Source: Sphaerisporangium sp040649355 (GTDB lineage: Bacteria > Actinomycetota > Actinomycetes > Streptosporangiales > Streptosporangiaceae). Taken from it: a DNA stretch of 64,000 bases. Position numbers and translations under genes: made by a program. The stretch is taken from positions 1 through 64,000 of the forward strand of contig NZ_JBICTU010000011.1 in the NCBI RefSeq assembly GCF_043197795.1. Direction: 5' to 3'. Below, piece after piece: positions 37,349 through 45,746 of this stretch. Under the pieces are notes generated by a model. The model had not been told where the DNA came from and did no database searches. It saw nothing but the letters and a program-made list of their open reading frames with translations. Position 1 is the stretch's first letter, and every line of letters starts with the position of its first letter.

Positions 37349-38695
37349 CTAGCTGTCGATGAGAAGGCAGTGGGAGGCGCGCGGGCCCGTGCCGCGGCAG
37401 TTGGCGCCGTAGTCGTCGAGCAGCAGGGTGGCCTGGCCGGCGGCCTGGGTGAACCGCTCGATCGGGTCGGCGCCCCGCCCCATGACGTCCTCCATGGCGT
37501 CCATCATGGCGTGCTGGATCTGGGCGAAGTGCCCGAGCATCGCCCCGCTCGCGCCGGGTGTGCCGCTGGTCGAGGCGAGCTGGTCGATGGTCACCCGGTG
37601 GTAGGAGTGCTCGCCGAGCCAGCCGTCCCGCTCCAGCAGGTCGATCGCGCCGTACGTCACCGGGGAGGAGCCGTACACCTTGTGCCACTCGGCGGCGTTG
37701 CGCGGGCTGTTGAGGTACTGCATGAAGGCCAGCGCGCCGTCCTCGGTCTCCTTGTCGAGCCCGTCGGCCAGCCAGATGGCGTCGCCGCCGATCCAGTTGC
37801 CCCCGAGCGGGATGTCGCCGTTGTGGGGGGTCGGGCTCACCTCGATGTCGAACCCGCCCGCCTTGGCGGCCTTCACCATGTACGGGGCGTCGAAGGAGGA
37901 GCTGAACCGGAAGACCACCTGCTGGTCGGCGAAGGCCTTGAACGAGCCCTCCCAGTCCTCGGTCTTGCCGGTGTAGAGGTAGTGGCCGTCCCGGTGCAGG
38001 CGGTGCCACCACGTGACGTACGCCAGCATCTCGGGGGAGGCCAGGTCGATGGTCGTCGCGCGGCCGGTCCTGCCGTTGTCGCCGTCGGTGAGCGGGGCGC
38101 CGAGCTGGGCCATCGCCTGCTGGAAGAACTTGCCGTCGTTCGCCCAGCTGATGCCGTGGGAGGGGCCGCCGTCGAGCTTGGCGACCGCCTCGCACGCGGC
38201 CTCGATGCCCTGCCACGTACGCGGCACCTCCCGCACGCCGGCCGCGCGCAGCAGCGTCGTGTTGGTGTAGAGGTGCATGGTCGACAGGGTCAGCGGCATG
38301 GCGCAGAACGTGCCGTCGATCGTGTAGAAGTCTCGTCCCGCCCTGACCACGTCGCCGAGCACGACCGGCTGCCCGAGGATCTCCTCGCGCCCGCCGATGG
38401 CCTTCTCCACCGAAGTGAACAGCGGCCTGCCGTCCTGCGTCAGCGTGTCACGGGCCAGCTCGCTCGCGCCGCTGTAGTACGACGCGATCGTGGGCGGGCG
38501 GCCGGCGAGGGCGGCCTTGGAGACCTCCTCACCGAGGTTCTGGAAGTAATGGCTGCCGATGTCGATGCGGTACCTCGGGTACAGCTCCTCGAATTCCCTC
38601 GCCCGCTTCTTGATGGGGTCGAGGAAGTTCGGAAACGTGTATTCGGAGAACAAGGCGTCGATGACGATTTTGCCGGAGCGGTTCGCCTCATCCAC
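37349..38695 (-). CDS. Solute-binding protein of the ABC family without signal peptide
   Basis: The 448-residue protein is of the UgpB/MalE-like extracellular solute-binding type (FPNFLDPIKKRAREFEELYP; CAMPLTLSTMHLYTNTTLLR; GGNWIGGDAIWLADG). The start is GTG 38695 behind AAAGGA. No signal peptide or lipobox precedes the domain, so the product should stay in the cytoplasm. No permease or ATPase gene adjoins it. A regulon motif site lies 140 bp upstream in its direction, so it probably belongs to the cluster. An intracellular binding, sequestration or carrier role is possible but unproven. Confidence 0.85.
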   Translation of the reverse strand: MDEANRSGKIVIDALFSEYTFPNFLDPIKKRAREFEELYPRYRIDIGSHYFQNLGEEVSKAALAGRPPTIASYYSGASELARDTLTQDGRPLFTSVEKAIGGREEILGQPVVLGDVVRAGRDFYTIDGTFCAMPLTLSTMHLYTNTTLLRAAGVREVPRTWQGIEAACEAVAKLDGGPSHGISWANDGKFFQQAMAQLGAPLTDGDNGRTGRATTIDLASPEMLAYVTWWHRLHRDGHYLYTGKTEDWEGSFKAFADQQVVFRFSSSFDAPYMVKAAKAGGFDIEVSPTPHNGDIPLGGNWIGGDAIWLADGLDKETEDGALAFMQYLNSPRNAAEWHKVYGSSPVTYGAIDLLERDGWLGEHSYHRVTIDQLASTSGTPGASGAMLGHFAQIQHAMMDAMEDVMGRGADPIERFTQAAGQATLLLDDYGANCRGTGPRASHCLLIDS

Positions 38696-38834
38696 GTGCG
38701 CGTCCTTTCATCAGAGGCAGGAAGGCCGGGCCCGCGCAGCACGATCGGCCTGGCCGCCTTTCCGGGGCCAGGCTCGCCGGACGCGAAACTGCCTGGATTT
38801 CTGAGCCCAATGCTGGTCACCGTCAGGGGGCGCC

Positions 38835-38850
38835 GCATCTTTGCGGTTGC
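38835..38850 (-). promoter_or_regulatory. Regulon motif site 5 (faces solute-binding protein gene)
   Basis: The minus strand reads GCAACCGCAAAGATGC followed by GGCG. It is nearly identical to the site at 54512 (GCAACC, four bases, AGATGCGGC). Confidence 0.55.
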
Positions 38851-38919
38851 TTTGTTTTCACGCCGCCACGCCGTCAGATGCGGGAACAGCGGAGCGATAT
38901 CCCGCGCCCTGTGTGAAGA

Positions 38920-38935
38920 GCACACCCGGAGATGA
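38920..38935 (+). promoter_or_regulatory. Regulon motif site 6, variant (faces FAD oxidase gene)
   Basis: GCACACCCGGAGATGA, followed by CACCC, closely resembles the site at 29415 and lies 97 bp upstream of the oxidase start. Confidence 0.45.
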
Positions 38936-39032
38936 CACCCATATCGCCGTGACCGCACGCTGGAAACAGCCGAACTGACCATGACCGGTCGGGCGGTGAT
39001 CGACGCCGCCGGCCGCCACGGGAGGAACGAAC

Positions 39033-40604
39033 ATGACCGACCTACAGAGCCGCGGCTACCCGAACGGCCTTCATGGCGAGGAGGCCGGCGAGAGGCGTCC
39101 CGCGGCGTTCGGGGCCTCGACCATCACCCCCGACGACCCCCGCTACCAGAGCATGCTGCGAGGCACCAACCACCGGTTCGTCGGCAGTCCCGACTTCGTG
39201 CGCGTGGTCACCTCGACCCAGCAGGTCGTCGACACGGTCAGCGAGGCGGTGGCCACCGGGCGGCGGCTCGCGGTGCGGAGCGGCGGGCACGGCCTGGAGG
39301 ACTTCATCACCAACCCCGAGGTCAAGATCCTTCTCGACATCTCGGAGATGCAGGACGTCTACTACGACAGCGCGATGCGGGCCTTCGCCATCGAGTCCGG
39401 CGCGATGCTGAGCCACGTCTTCCGTGTGCTGTTCAAGGGGTGGGGAGTGACCATCCCCGCCGGCATGTGCCCCGACGTCGGCGTGGGCGGGCACTTCGCG
39501 GGCGGTGGGTTCGGCCCGCTGTCGCGCAGCCTAGGCGCGGTCGTCGACTACCTGTACGCGGTGGAGGTCGTGGTCGTCGGCGAGGACGGGGAGGCACGCG
39601 CGATCGTGGCCACCCGCGAGCCGGGCGACCCGCACCGCGACCTGTGGTGGGCGCACACCGGCGGCGGTGGCGGCAACTTCGGCGTCGTGACCCGCTACTG
39701 GATGCGCAGCCCCGGCGTGGACTCCTCCGACCCTGCCGACCTGCTCCCGAAGGCTCCGTCCGCGACGCGCAGCGGCATCGCCATGTGGTCGTGGGACGCC
39801 ATGGACAAGGCGGCCTTCACCAAGCTGATGCGCAACTTCTTCACCTGGTGCGAGAACAACAGCGCGGCCGGGACGCCGCAGGCCCGCCTGTTCCCCTACT
39901 TCCACGCCACCCACTCCGCCACCCCGCCCGGGATGATGGTCGGCGCCCTGATCGACGAGGGGACGCCCGGGGCGGAGGATCTCATGTCCGCCTTCCTCGA
40001 CGAGTGCGCCGAGGGGATCGGCGTGGAGCCGTCGTTCCGGTTCCAGGAGGTCCAGCCGTGGCTGTACGCGGCGGCCTACCCCGGCTACGGCGACCCGGGC
40101 AACCCGGGTGTGCGCCGGTTCAAGATCAAGGCGGCGTACCTGCGCAAGGGGTACACCGACGGCCAGATCGCCGAGATCCACAGGCACTTCACCGCCGAGG
40201 TGTACAACCCGACCCAGCTCCTGCTCGTCGGCTACGGCGGCCAGGTGAACACCGTCCCCGCGGACGCCACGGCGACCGCGCAGCGCGACTCCATCCTCAA
40301 GGCCGCCTTCCTCGGCGCCTGGGCGAGCCCGGCCGAGGACGACACCAACCTCGCGCTGATGAGGCGGTTGTTCGCCGACGTGTACGCCGGGAGCGGCGGC
40401 GTCCCCGGCCCTGACGAGTACAGCGACGGCGCGTACATCAACTATCCCGACGCGGACCTCGCCGACCCCGTGCTGAACACCTCGGGGGTGCCCTGGCACA
40501 CCCTGTACTACAAGGACAACTACCCGCGCCTCCAGCAGGTCAAGAAGAAGTACGACCCCCGCAACCAGTTCCGGCACTCGCTGTCGATCCGGCTGCCCGA
40601 ATAA
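39033..40604 (+). CDS. Berberine-bridge-type FAD oxidoreductase, bicovalent flavin
   Basis: The 523-residue protein has a PCMH-type FAD domain (about 50-235) and a C-terminal BBE segment (YDPRNQFRHSLSIRL). His86 in RSGGHGLEDF and Cys146 in PAGMCPDVGVGGH are the expected positions for bicovalent FAD attachment, as in the AknOx/GilR kind. Such enzymes oxidise sugar hydroxyls, phenols or lactols in natural-product pathways. It heads an apparent operon with the second P450, DHFR-like and F420-type genes. The substrate is unknown. Confidence 0.92.
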   Translation: MTDLQSRGYPNGLHGEEAGERRPAAFGASTITPDDPRYQSMLRGTNHRFVGSPDFVRVVTSTQQVVDTVSEAVATGRRLAVRSGGHGLEDFITNPEVKILLDISEMQDVYYDSAMRAFAIESGAMLSHVFRVLFKGWGVTIPAGMCPDVGVGGHFAGGGFGPLSRSLGAVVDYLYAVEVVVVGEDGEARAIVATREPGDPHRDLWWAHTGGGGGNFGVVTRYWMRSPGVDSSDPADLLPKAPSATRSGIAMWSWDAMDKAAFTKLMRNFFTWCENNSAAGTPQARLFPYFHATHSATPPGMMVGALIDEGTPGAEDLMSAFLDECAEGIGVEPSFRFQEVQPWLYAAAYPGYGDPGNPGVRRFKIKAAYLRKGYTDGQIAEIHRHFTAEVYNPTQLLLVGYGGQVNTVPADATATAQRDSILKAAFLGAWASPAEDDTNLALMRRLFADVYAGSGGVPGPDEYSDGAYINYPDADLADPVLNTSGVPWHTLYYKDNYPRLQQVKKKYDPRNQFRHSLSIRLPE

Positions 40605-40702
40605 CCCGCGTCCGGGTCTCCCGGCGTTTCGGGGGAGGCCCGGTCCGATCGTCCGCCTGTTCCCGCTGGCGTGCGGGCCAGCGCCAGATCTTGGAGACAC
40701 TC

Positions 40703-41944
40703 ATGGAACAACGCTGTCCCGCCCTCGACATCACCGGCAAGGACATCCACGGCGAGGCCGACAGGCTGCGGCCCCAGGGTCCCGCCACGCAGGTCGAGCT
40801 CCCGGGTGGTGTCCTCGCCTGGTACGTCAGCCGTCACGACGTCATCCGGCAGCTGCTGACCGACCCCCGGGTCACCAAGAGCGCCCGCGCCCACTGGACG
40901 GCGTTCCTCACCGGCCAGATCCCGCCGGACTGGGAGCTGATCAGCTGGGTCGCGATGAACAACATCTCCACCTCCTACGGCAAGGACCACATGCGCCTGC
41001 GGAGGCTGATCGGCAAGGCGTTCACCCCGCGCCGGGTCGAGGCCATCCGGCCGCGCATCGTGGAGCTGACCAACCAGCTCCTCGACGGGCTCGCGGCCAC
41101 CGAGCCCGGCCAGGTGGTGGACCTGCGTGAGCGGTTCTGCTTCCCGCTTCCCGCCCGGCTGGTGGCCGACCTGATCGGCATGGACGAGACCGCCCTCGCC
41201 AAGACGGCCGTGGTCATCGACATGATGGTCGACACCACCGTCAGCCCCGAGCAGGCCGGATCGATCCTCGCCGGCTGGCGGGACGCGATGGCCGGGTTCA
41301 TCGCCAGCAAGCGCGCCAACCCCGGTGAGGACATCACCACCGACCTGATCGCCGCTCGCGACGAGGACGGCTCACGGCTCAGCGAGGACGAGCTCACCGA
41401 CACGATCTTCGCGATCCTCGGCGCCGGCTCGGAGACCACCATCAACTTCCTGGACAACGCCACCACGGGCCTGCTCACCCACCCCGAGCAGCGCGACCTC
41501 GTCCTCAGCGGCGAGATCTCCTGGGAGAACGTCATGGAGGAGACGCTGCGCTGCCAGGCCCCGCTGGCCAGCCTGCCGCTGCGGTTCGCCGCCGCCGACA
41601 TCGAGCTCGACGGCGTCACGATCCCCAAGGGCGACCCGATCCTCGTCAACTACAGCGCGGTCGGCCGTGACCCCGCGCTCCACGGGCAGGACGCCGGCAG
41701 CTTCGACATCACCCGCCCCGACAAGGAGCACCTGTCCTTCGGCTACGGCCCCCACTACTGCCTGGGCGCCGGCATCGCCCGCCTGATCGGCGCGATCGGC
41801 CTGTCCACGCTGTTCGAGCGCTTCCCCGAGCTGACCCTCGCCGTCCCGGCCGACGCGCTGGAACCGCTGCCGACCTTCATCATGAACGGCCACCGCAGCC
41901 TGCCCGTCCTGCTCGACGCCCGGGTGCCCGCGGACGTGCACTGA
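40703..41944 (+). CDS. Cytochrome P450 (second copy, CYP105/107-like)
   Basis: The 413-residue soluble bacterial P450 has I-helix GAGSETTINF near residue 248, ExxR motif EETLR near 280 and heme loop FGYGPHYCLGAG with Cys353. It is only distantly like the P450 at 23.1 kb and is a likely tailoring hydroxylase or epoxidase. It lies about 100 bp after the BBE oxidase on the same strand. ATG 40703 follows TTGGAGACAC. Confidence 0.92.
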   Translation: MEQRCPALDITGKDIHGEADRLRPQGPATQVELPGGVLAWYVSRHDVIRQLLTDPRVTKSARAHWTAFLTGQIPPDWELISWVAMNNISTSYGKDHMRLRRLIGKAFTPRRVEAIRPRIVELTNQLLDGLAATEPGQVVDLRERFCFPLPARLVADLIGMDETALAKTAVVIDMMVDTTVSPEQAGSILAGWRDAMAGFIASKRANPGEDITTDLIAARDEDGSRLSEDELTDTIFAILGAGSETTINFLDNATTGLLTHPEQRDLVLSGEISWENVMEETLRCQAPLASLPLRFAAADIELDGVTIPKGDPILVNYSAVGRDPALHGQDAGSFDITRPDKEHLSFGYGPHYCLGAGIARLIGAIGLSTLFERFPELTLAVPADALEPLPTFIMNGHRSLPVLLDARVPADVH

Positions 41945-41970
41945 CGGCCGCTCCACCGTCTGGAGGCTCC

Positions 41971-42513
41971 ATGAGGAAAGTCATACTCGCGCAGTTCGTG
42001 ACGCTCGACGGCTTCGTCGAGGGTCCCGGCGGGGAGCTGGACTGGAACATCGGCGTCTTCGACAGCGGCATGGAGGGGTACGCCGACGAGCAGATCACCG
42101 GGGTCGACACCCTGCTGCTCGGACGCAGGACCTACGAGGTGTTCATCGGGTACTGGCCGGAGCAGACCGGTGCGTTCGCCGACAAGATGAACGGCGTCGA
42201 GAAGGTCGTCTTCTCCCGCACGCTGAAGAAGACCGCCTGGGCCAACTCCAGGATCGCCGTGGACCCCGCCGAGGAGATCGCGAAGCTGAAGGAGCGGCCC
42301 GGCGGCAACATGCTGATCTACGGCAGCGCCGGGTTCGCGCAGAGCCTGATCCGGCAGGGCCTGATCGACGAGTACCGGATCTGGGTGCATCCCGTCGTGC
42401 TCGGCGAGGGCAGGCCGCTGTTCGCCGGACTCAAGGAGCGCGTCGACCTCAAGCTCGTGGAGACCCGGACGTTCGACTCCGGGGTCTGCGTGCTGCGCTA
42501 CCAGGCGGTGTAG
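41971..42513 (+). CDS. RibD/dihydrofolate-reductase-like protein
   Basis: The 180-residue protein begins with RKVILAQFVTLDGFVEGPGG and has TLLLGRRTYEVFIGYW and a nucleotide-binding GGNMLIYGSAGFAQSLI, typical of small YyaP/RibD C-terminal-domain reductases. It is probably NADPH-dependent; the substrate is unknown. It sits 26 bp after the P450 gene and before two hairpins. Confidence 0.88.
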   Translation: MRKVILAQFVTLDGFVEGPGGELDWNIGVFDSGMEGYADEQITGVDTLLLGRRTYEVFIGYWPEQTGAFADKMNGVEKVVFSRTLKKTAWANSRIAVDPAEEIAKLKERPGGNMLIYGSAGFAQSLIRQGLIDEYRIWVHPVVLGEGRPLFAGLKERVDLKLVETRTFDSGVCVLRYQAV

Positions 42514-42522
42514 AGGCCGCCC

Positions 42523-42603
42523 CGGCCTTCCGGAGGAAGGCCGCCGAGGTTCGCGACGGCTCGCCCGCCGCGGTGACGAACCCCGGAGCGTACGGCTCCG
42601 GGG
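42523..42603 (+). terminator. Two tandem hairpins
   Basis: CGGCCTTCC/GGAAGGCCG (42523-42543) and CCCCGGAGC/GCTCCGGGG (42581-42603) are two perfect 9-bp stems between the DHFR-like and F420-type genes. They mark the end of the BBE-P450-DHFR operon. Confidence 0.6.
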
Positions 42604-42643
42604 GTGACAGGCAGTGATCATCGAAAGCCGATGGGAGGCCGGC

Positions 42644-43522
42644 GTGAAAGTTGGCTTGGTAATCGGGGACTTCGCCTGGGAGGGCGGAACCACCCGGATA
42701 GCGGACACGCTTGTAGAGATCGCACAGACCGCCGACGACACCGGCTTCTCGCTGATCGGCGTCGGCGACCACGTCTGGCAGGGCCCGCACGCGGGCGGCC
42801 CGGAGGCGCCGCAACTGGAGTGCTTCACGACGCTCACCCTGCTCGCCGCCCACACGCGGCGCTGCCTGCTCGCGCCGGTGATGGCGGGCGTCCACTTCCG
42901 GGAGCCCGGCGTGCTCGCCAAGACGGTGACGTCCCTGGACGTCCTGTCCGGCGGGCGGGCCATGCTGGGCCTCGGCGTCGGCTGGTACGAGGACGAGGCC
43001 CGCGGGCTCGGCATCCCGTACCCCTCCCTCGCCGAGCGCTTCGAGAGGCTTGAGGAGACCGTCCAGATCTGCCATCGCATGTGGGACGGCGAGCAGGGCG
43101 ACGAGCGGCCGTTCACCGGGGCGCACTACCAGCTCGAACGGCCGCTGAACCTGCCGCAGAGCATCACCCGCCCCCACCCGCCCATCATGATCGGCGGTGG
43201 CGGCGAGCAGAAGACCCTGCGCCTGGTGGCGCGCTACGCCGACGCCTGCAACCTCTACCCCGGTCCCGAGCTGCCCGCCAAGCTGGACGTCCTGCGCGGG
43301 CACTGCGAGGCAGAGGGCCGCGACTACGACGCGATCGAGAAGACCTGCATCTTCCCGTTCGACATGGGCGCCGGCGTCGACCCGGCCGGCCTGATCGAGA
43401 TGCTGCGCGCGCTCGGCGAGCTCGGGGTGCGGACGGCGATGGGCATCGTCGCCGGCCCGGACCCGGTCCGGCAGGTGGAGCTCATCGGCAAGCGGGTCAT
43501 CCCCGCCGTCGCCGGCTTCTAG
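42644..43522 (+). CDS. LLM-class F420-dependent oxidoreductase
   Basis: The 292-residue luciferase-like barrel protein has SLIGVGDHVWQGP, VTSLDVLSGGRAMLGLGVG and PHPPIMIGGGGEQKTLRL, typical of F420-dependent enzymes of the TIGR03560 type. It could reduce or oxidise an intermediate. GTG 42644 follows GGGAGGCC; an upstream GTG at 42614 is less likely. Confidence 0.9.
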   Translation: MKVGLVIGDFAWEGGTTRIADTLVEIAQTADDTGFSLIGVGDHVWQGPHAGGPEAPQLECFTTLTLLAAHTRRCLLAPVMAGVHFREPGVLAKTVTSLDVLSGGRAMLGLGVGWYEDEARGLGIPYPSLAERFERLEETVQICHRMWDGEQGDERPFTGAHYQLERPLNLPQSITRPHPPIMIGGGGEQKTLRLVARYADACNLYPGPELPAKLDVLRGHCEAEGRDYDAIEKTCIFPFDMGAGVDPAGLIEMLRALGELGVRTAMGIVAGPDPVRQVELIGKRVIPAVAGF

Positions 43523-43545
43523 AAGAGAAAGCCCTTCGTTCATCG

Positions 43546-44316
43546 ATGACGGTAAAACAACACGCGCGACGCGCGAGGTCCGGGGCATGGACGGCCTACA
43601 TGCGGGCGGCCAAGGGAGAGCCCGAGGGCCGCATCGTCCTCTTCCCCCACGGCGGCGCGGGACCGAACGCCCTGTCACCGCTGCTGGCCGTCCTGCCCCA
43701 GGAGTACGACATTCTCGGCGTCACCCTGCCGGGCAGGGAACGCCGCTTCAGCGAGGGCTTCGCCGAGACGCCCGGCGATCCCGGGGCTGTGGTGAACGGG
43801 ATCGTGGAGGAGCTGGCGCGGCTGCCGGTCCGTCCAACGGTCTTCTTCGCCCACAGCATGGGCGTGGCGGTCGCGGTCGCCGTCGCCCTCGCCGACCCCG
43901 GGCTGCGCGCCAGGCTCGTCCTGAGCGCGCACCCGCCGGGCGGGACCAAGGTCCAGCAGGCCGCGGAGTACGACGAGGAGACCCTGCTCGCCGTCATCAG
44001 GCTGGGCGGGGGAACCCCCGACGAGATCCTGGAGAATCCGTTCTGGCGTGACTACGTGCTCGGCCTGCTGCGCTCCGACCTCGCCCTGGCGGCCCGGCTG
44101 GCGCGGCAGAACCTCACCGGACGGCTCTCGGTCCCGCTGACCGTGCTGGGCGGCGACCGCGACGAGCTCGTGCCGGTGGAGGAACTGCTGCCGTGGGAGG
44201 CGAGGACGGACGCCGGAGCTCGCATGCGGGTGTTCCCCGGCGGCCACTTCTACCTCCTCGACGAGGCCAACCGCGACGCCGTCGCCAACGAGATCATCCT
44301 CGCCGCGAAACGCTGA
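43546..44316 (+). CDS. Type II thioesterase
   Basis: The 256-residue alpha/beta hydrolase has FPHGGAGPNAL, the nucleophile elbow AHSMGVAV with Ser104, GGDRDELVP carrying the acid region, and the C-terminal GGHFYLL with the catalytic His. Such editing thioesterases clear mis-primed acyl groups from PKS or NRPS carrier proteins. Its partner may be PKSE or the condensation system at the right edge. The gene runs directly into a TetR-like fragment. Confidence 0.92.
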   Translation: MTVKQHARRARSGAWTAYMRAAKGEPEGRIVLFPHGGAGPNALSPLLAVLPQEYDILGVTLPGRERRFSEGFAETPGDPGAVVNGIVEELARLPVRPTVFFAHSMGVAVAVAVALADPGLRARLVLSAHPPGGTKVQQAAEYDEETLLAVIRLGGGTPDEILENPFWRDYVLGLLRSDLALAARLARQNLTGRLSVPLTVLGGDRDELVPVEELLPWEARTDAGARMRVFPGGHFYLLDEANRDAVANEIILAAKR

Positions 44317-44762
44317 ACACGAATGCGATCACCGACCTGCGCGGGCTCGCCGTGCGCAGCCGTCAGGCGATACGCGCTCACCCCTGGCTCGCGCCGCTGG
44401 CCGCCGCCAGGCAGGCGGCCGGCCCCAACCAGATCCGGCTGATGGAGACGGCCCTCGGCATGGTCGACGGGCTCGGCCTCGGCATCGACGGCATGCTGAC
44501 CATGGTGGGAACGGTCGCCGCCTACGTCAACGGGTTCGTCGCCTCCGAGCTGGCGGAGGCCGAGGCGCTGCGGCGCACCGGGCTCGATCTCGGCCAGTGG
44601 ATGGCCATGCAGGTGCCCTACATCCAGTCGGTCATCCAGAGCGGCGACTACCCCCTGTTCACGCGGATGACGGTCGAGGGCGGCCGGACGTACACCGACC
44701 CGGAGGAGCGGTTCGCGTACGGCCTTGACCGCCTCCTCGACGGCATCGCCGCGAGCCTCTGA
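44313..44762 (+). pseudogene. TetR-family regulator remnant, C-terminal domain only
   Basis: The frame encodes about 149 residues that match only the ligand-binding C-terminal domain of a TetR repressor (RSRQAIRAHPWLAPLAA; EERFAYGLDRLLDGIAASL). The N-terminal DNA-binding helices are absent. The recognisable sequence starts exactly at the stop codon of the thioesterase gene. No ATG or GTG with a ribosome site begins the frame; only a CTG overlaps the thioesterase TGA, and an upstream GTG (44193) lies inside that gene. A deletion that removed the 5' half is the simplest explanation. Confidence 0.65.
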
Positions 44763-44808
44763 AGTCCGTCACCCACCTTCCGGCCACGGATGCCGGATGG
44801 ACAGGTCC

Positions 44809-45258
44809 TCACGCACGCTCTGGGCGAGCTACGCCGGTATGCCCGGCGCCGGAACTCACGGTCGCGATCTCGAACCACACCGCGCGTCCCGCTGGGGCTT
44901 CTCGCACCCCCCACGACGAGGCGATCTGGTCGACCAGCCACAGTCCCCGCCCGCCCTCTCCGTCGGCGTTCGCCTGCTGGACGCGCGGCGTGTGATCGGA
45001 GGACCCCTCATCGATCACCTCGACCCGCAACGCGTGACCGGTGTGGGTCACCACCACCCTCACCACCCCGGACTCCCGGCGTCCGGAGTCCGAATGCCGC
45101 GCGGCGTTGGCGAACAACTCGCTCACCAGTAGCTCCGCCTCGTCCACCTCCCGCCACCCCGCCGCGCCCAGCAGCTCCCGGACGTACGCGCGTGCCGACG
45201 AGGCCGAGGCCGGCGTACCCGGGAGGTCGATGGAGCCGAGCAGTCCCGCCGTCCTCAC
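44809..45258 (-). CDS. ATP-binding anti-sigma-type (HATPase) regulator
   Basis: The 149-residue protein has a GHKL ATPase fold: N box ELLVSELFANAARHS, a DEGSSDHTP box and GGRGLWLVDQIASSWG. It resembles the many RsbW-like serine kinases/anti-sigma factors of actinomycetes. The GTG start overlaps the stop of the upstream gene. It is the first gene of an island unrelated to enediyne synthesis. Confidence 0.88.
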   Translation of the reverse strand: MRTAGLLGSIDLPGTPASASSARAYVRELLGAAGWREVDEAELLVSELFANAARHSDSGRRESGVVRVVVTHTGHALRVEVIDEGSSDHTPRVQQANADGEGGRGLWLVDQIASSWGVREAPAGRAVWFEIATVSSGAGHTGVARPERA

Positions 45259-45521
45259 CGCGCCACCTCCCACACCCGCTCGGCCGCCTCGCCCGCGAGT
45301 GCGCGTACCCGCTGATCGCGACCCCGGCCCCAGGTGAAGAACCACGTGCCGTTCAGCACCAGGGCCATGACCCTGAGCGGACCTGATGGCCGGGTGACCA
45401 GCAGGATCGGCTCCTTCCCTCTCTGCAGATCGACCGCGGCGCTCAGGCCCCGCTTATGCAGATCCCACGCCAATCGGACAAGATGAATGAACTGCTCTTC
45501 CTGCCGATTGTGCGCTTTCAT
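45255..45521 (-). CDS. Small hypothetical protein coupled to the ATPase gene
   Basis: The 88-residue basic protein contains EEQFIHLVRLAWDLHKRGLSA and a terminal WGRGRDQRVRALAGEAAERV. No family function is recognised, though similar short proteins often precede RsbW-like ATPases in actinomycetes. ATG 45521 has a strong AGGAGGATTTCC site. Its stop overlaps the ATPase start (GTGA). Confidence 0.75.
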   Translation of the reverse strand: MKAHNRQEEQFIHLVRLAWDLHKRGLSAAVDLQRGKEPILLVTRPSGPLRVMALVLNGTWFFTWGRGRDQRVRALAGEAAERVWEVAR

Positions 45522-45674
45522 TGGAAATCCTCCTGAATCCTCGCCTATTCGCGATATCCGGGGCGCCGAATCTTGTTCGGTGGTGATCGGCATCGCGATA
45601 CCCCTCACTTGTCGGGAAATTGCCCTTCCAAGCGTGCAGGTGAGGCGGTAGTTTAAAAAGAGAAATAGCCTCAC

Positions 45675-45730
45675 GGTCTCACCACAATGCGGGTGAGATC
45701 TTGGCCAGATTAGTGAGACGGTGTGAGACC
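45675..45730. promoter_or_regulatory. Cluster of GTGAGA repeats before the XRE gene
   Basis: Four copies of an octamer lie in 56 bp: GGTCTCAC (45675, inverted), GTGAGATC (45693), GTGAGACG (45713) and GTGAGACC (45723). They end 16 bp before the ATG of the XRE gene. They are probable autoregulatory operators. Confidence 0.55.
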
Positions 45731-45746
45731 ATAGGAGAAGAAGGAC

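Larger units (their letters stand above)
38696..39032. other. Divergent promoter region, solute-binding protein / FAD oxidase
   Basis: About 340 bp with no gene. It carries two regulon motif copies, one facing each gene (38835-38850 on the minus strand, 38920-38935 on the plus strand). Confidence 0.6.
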
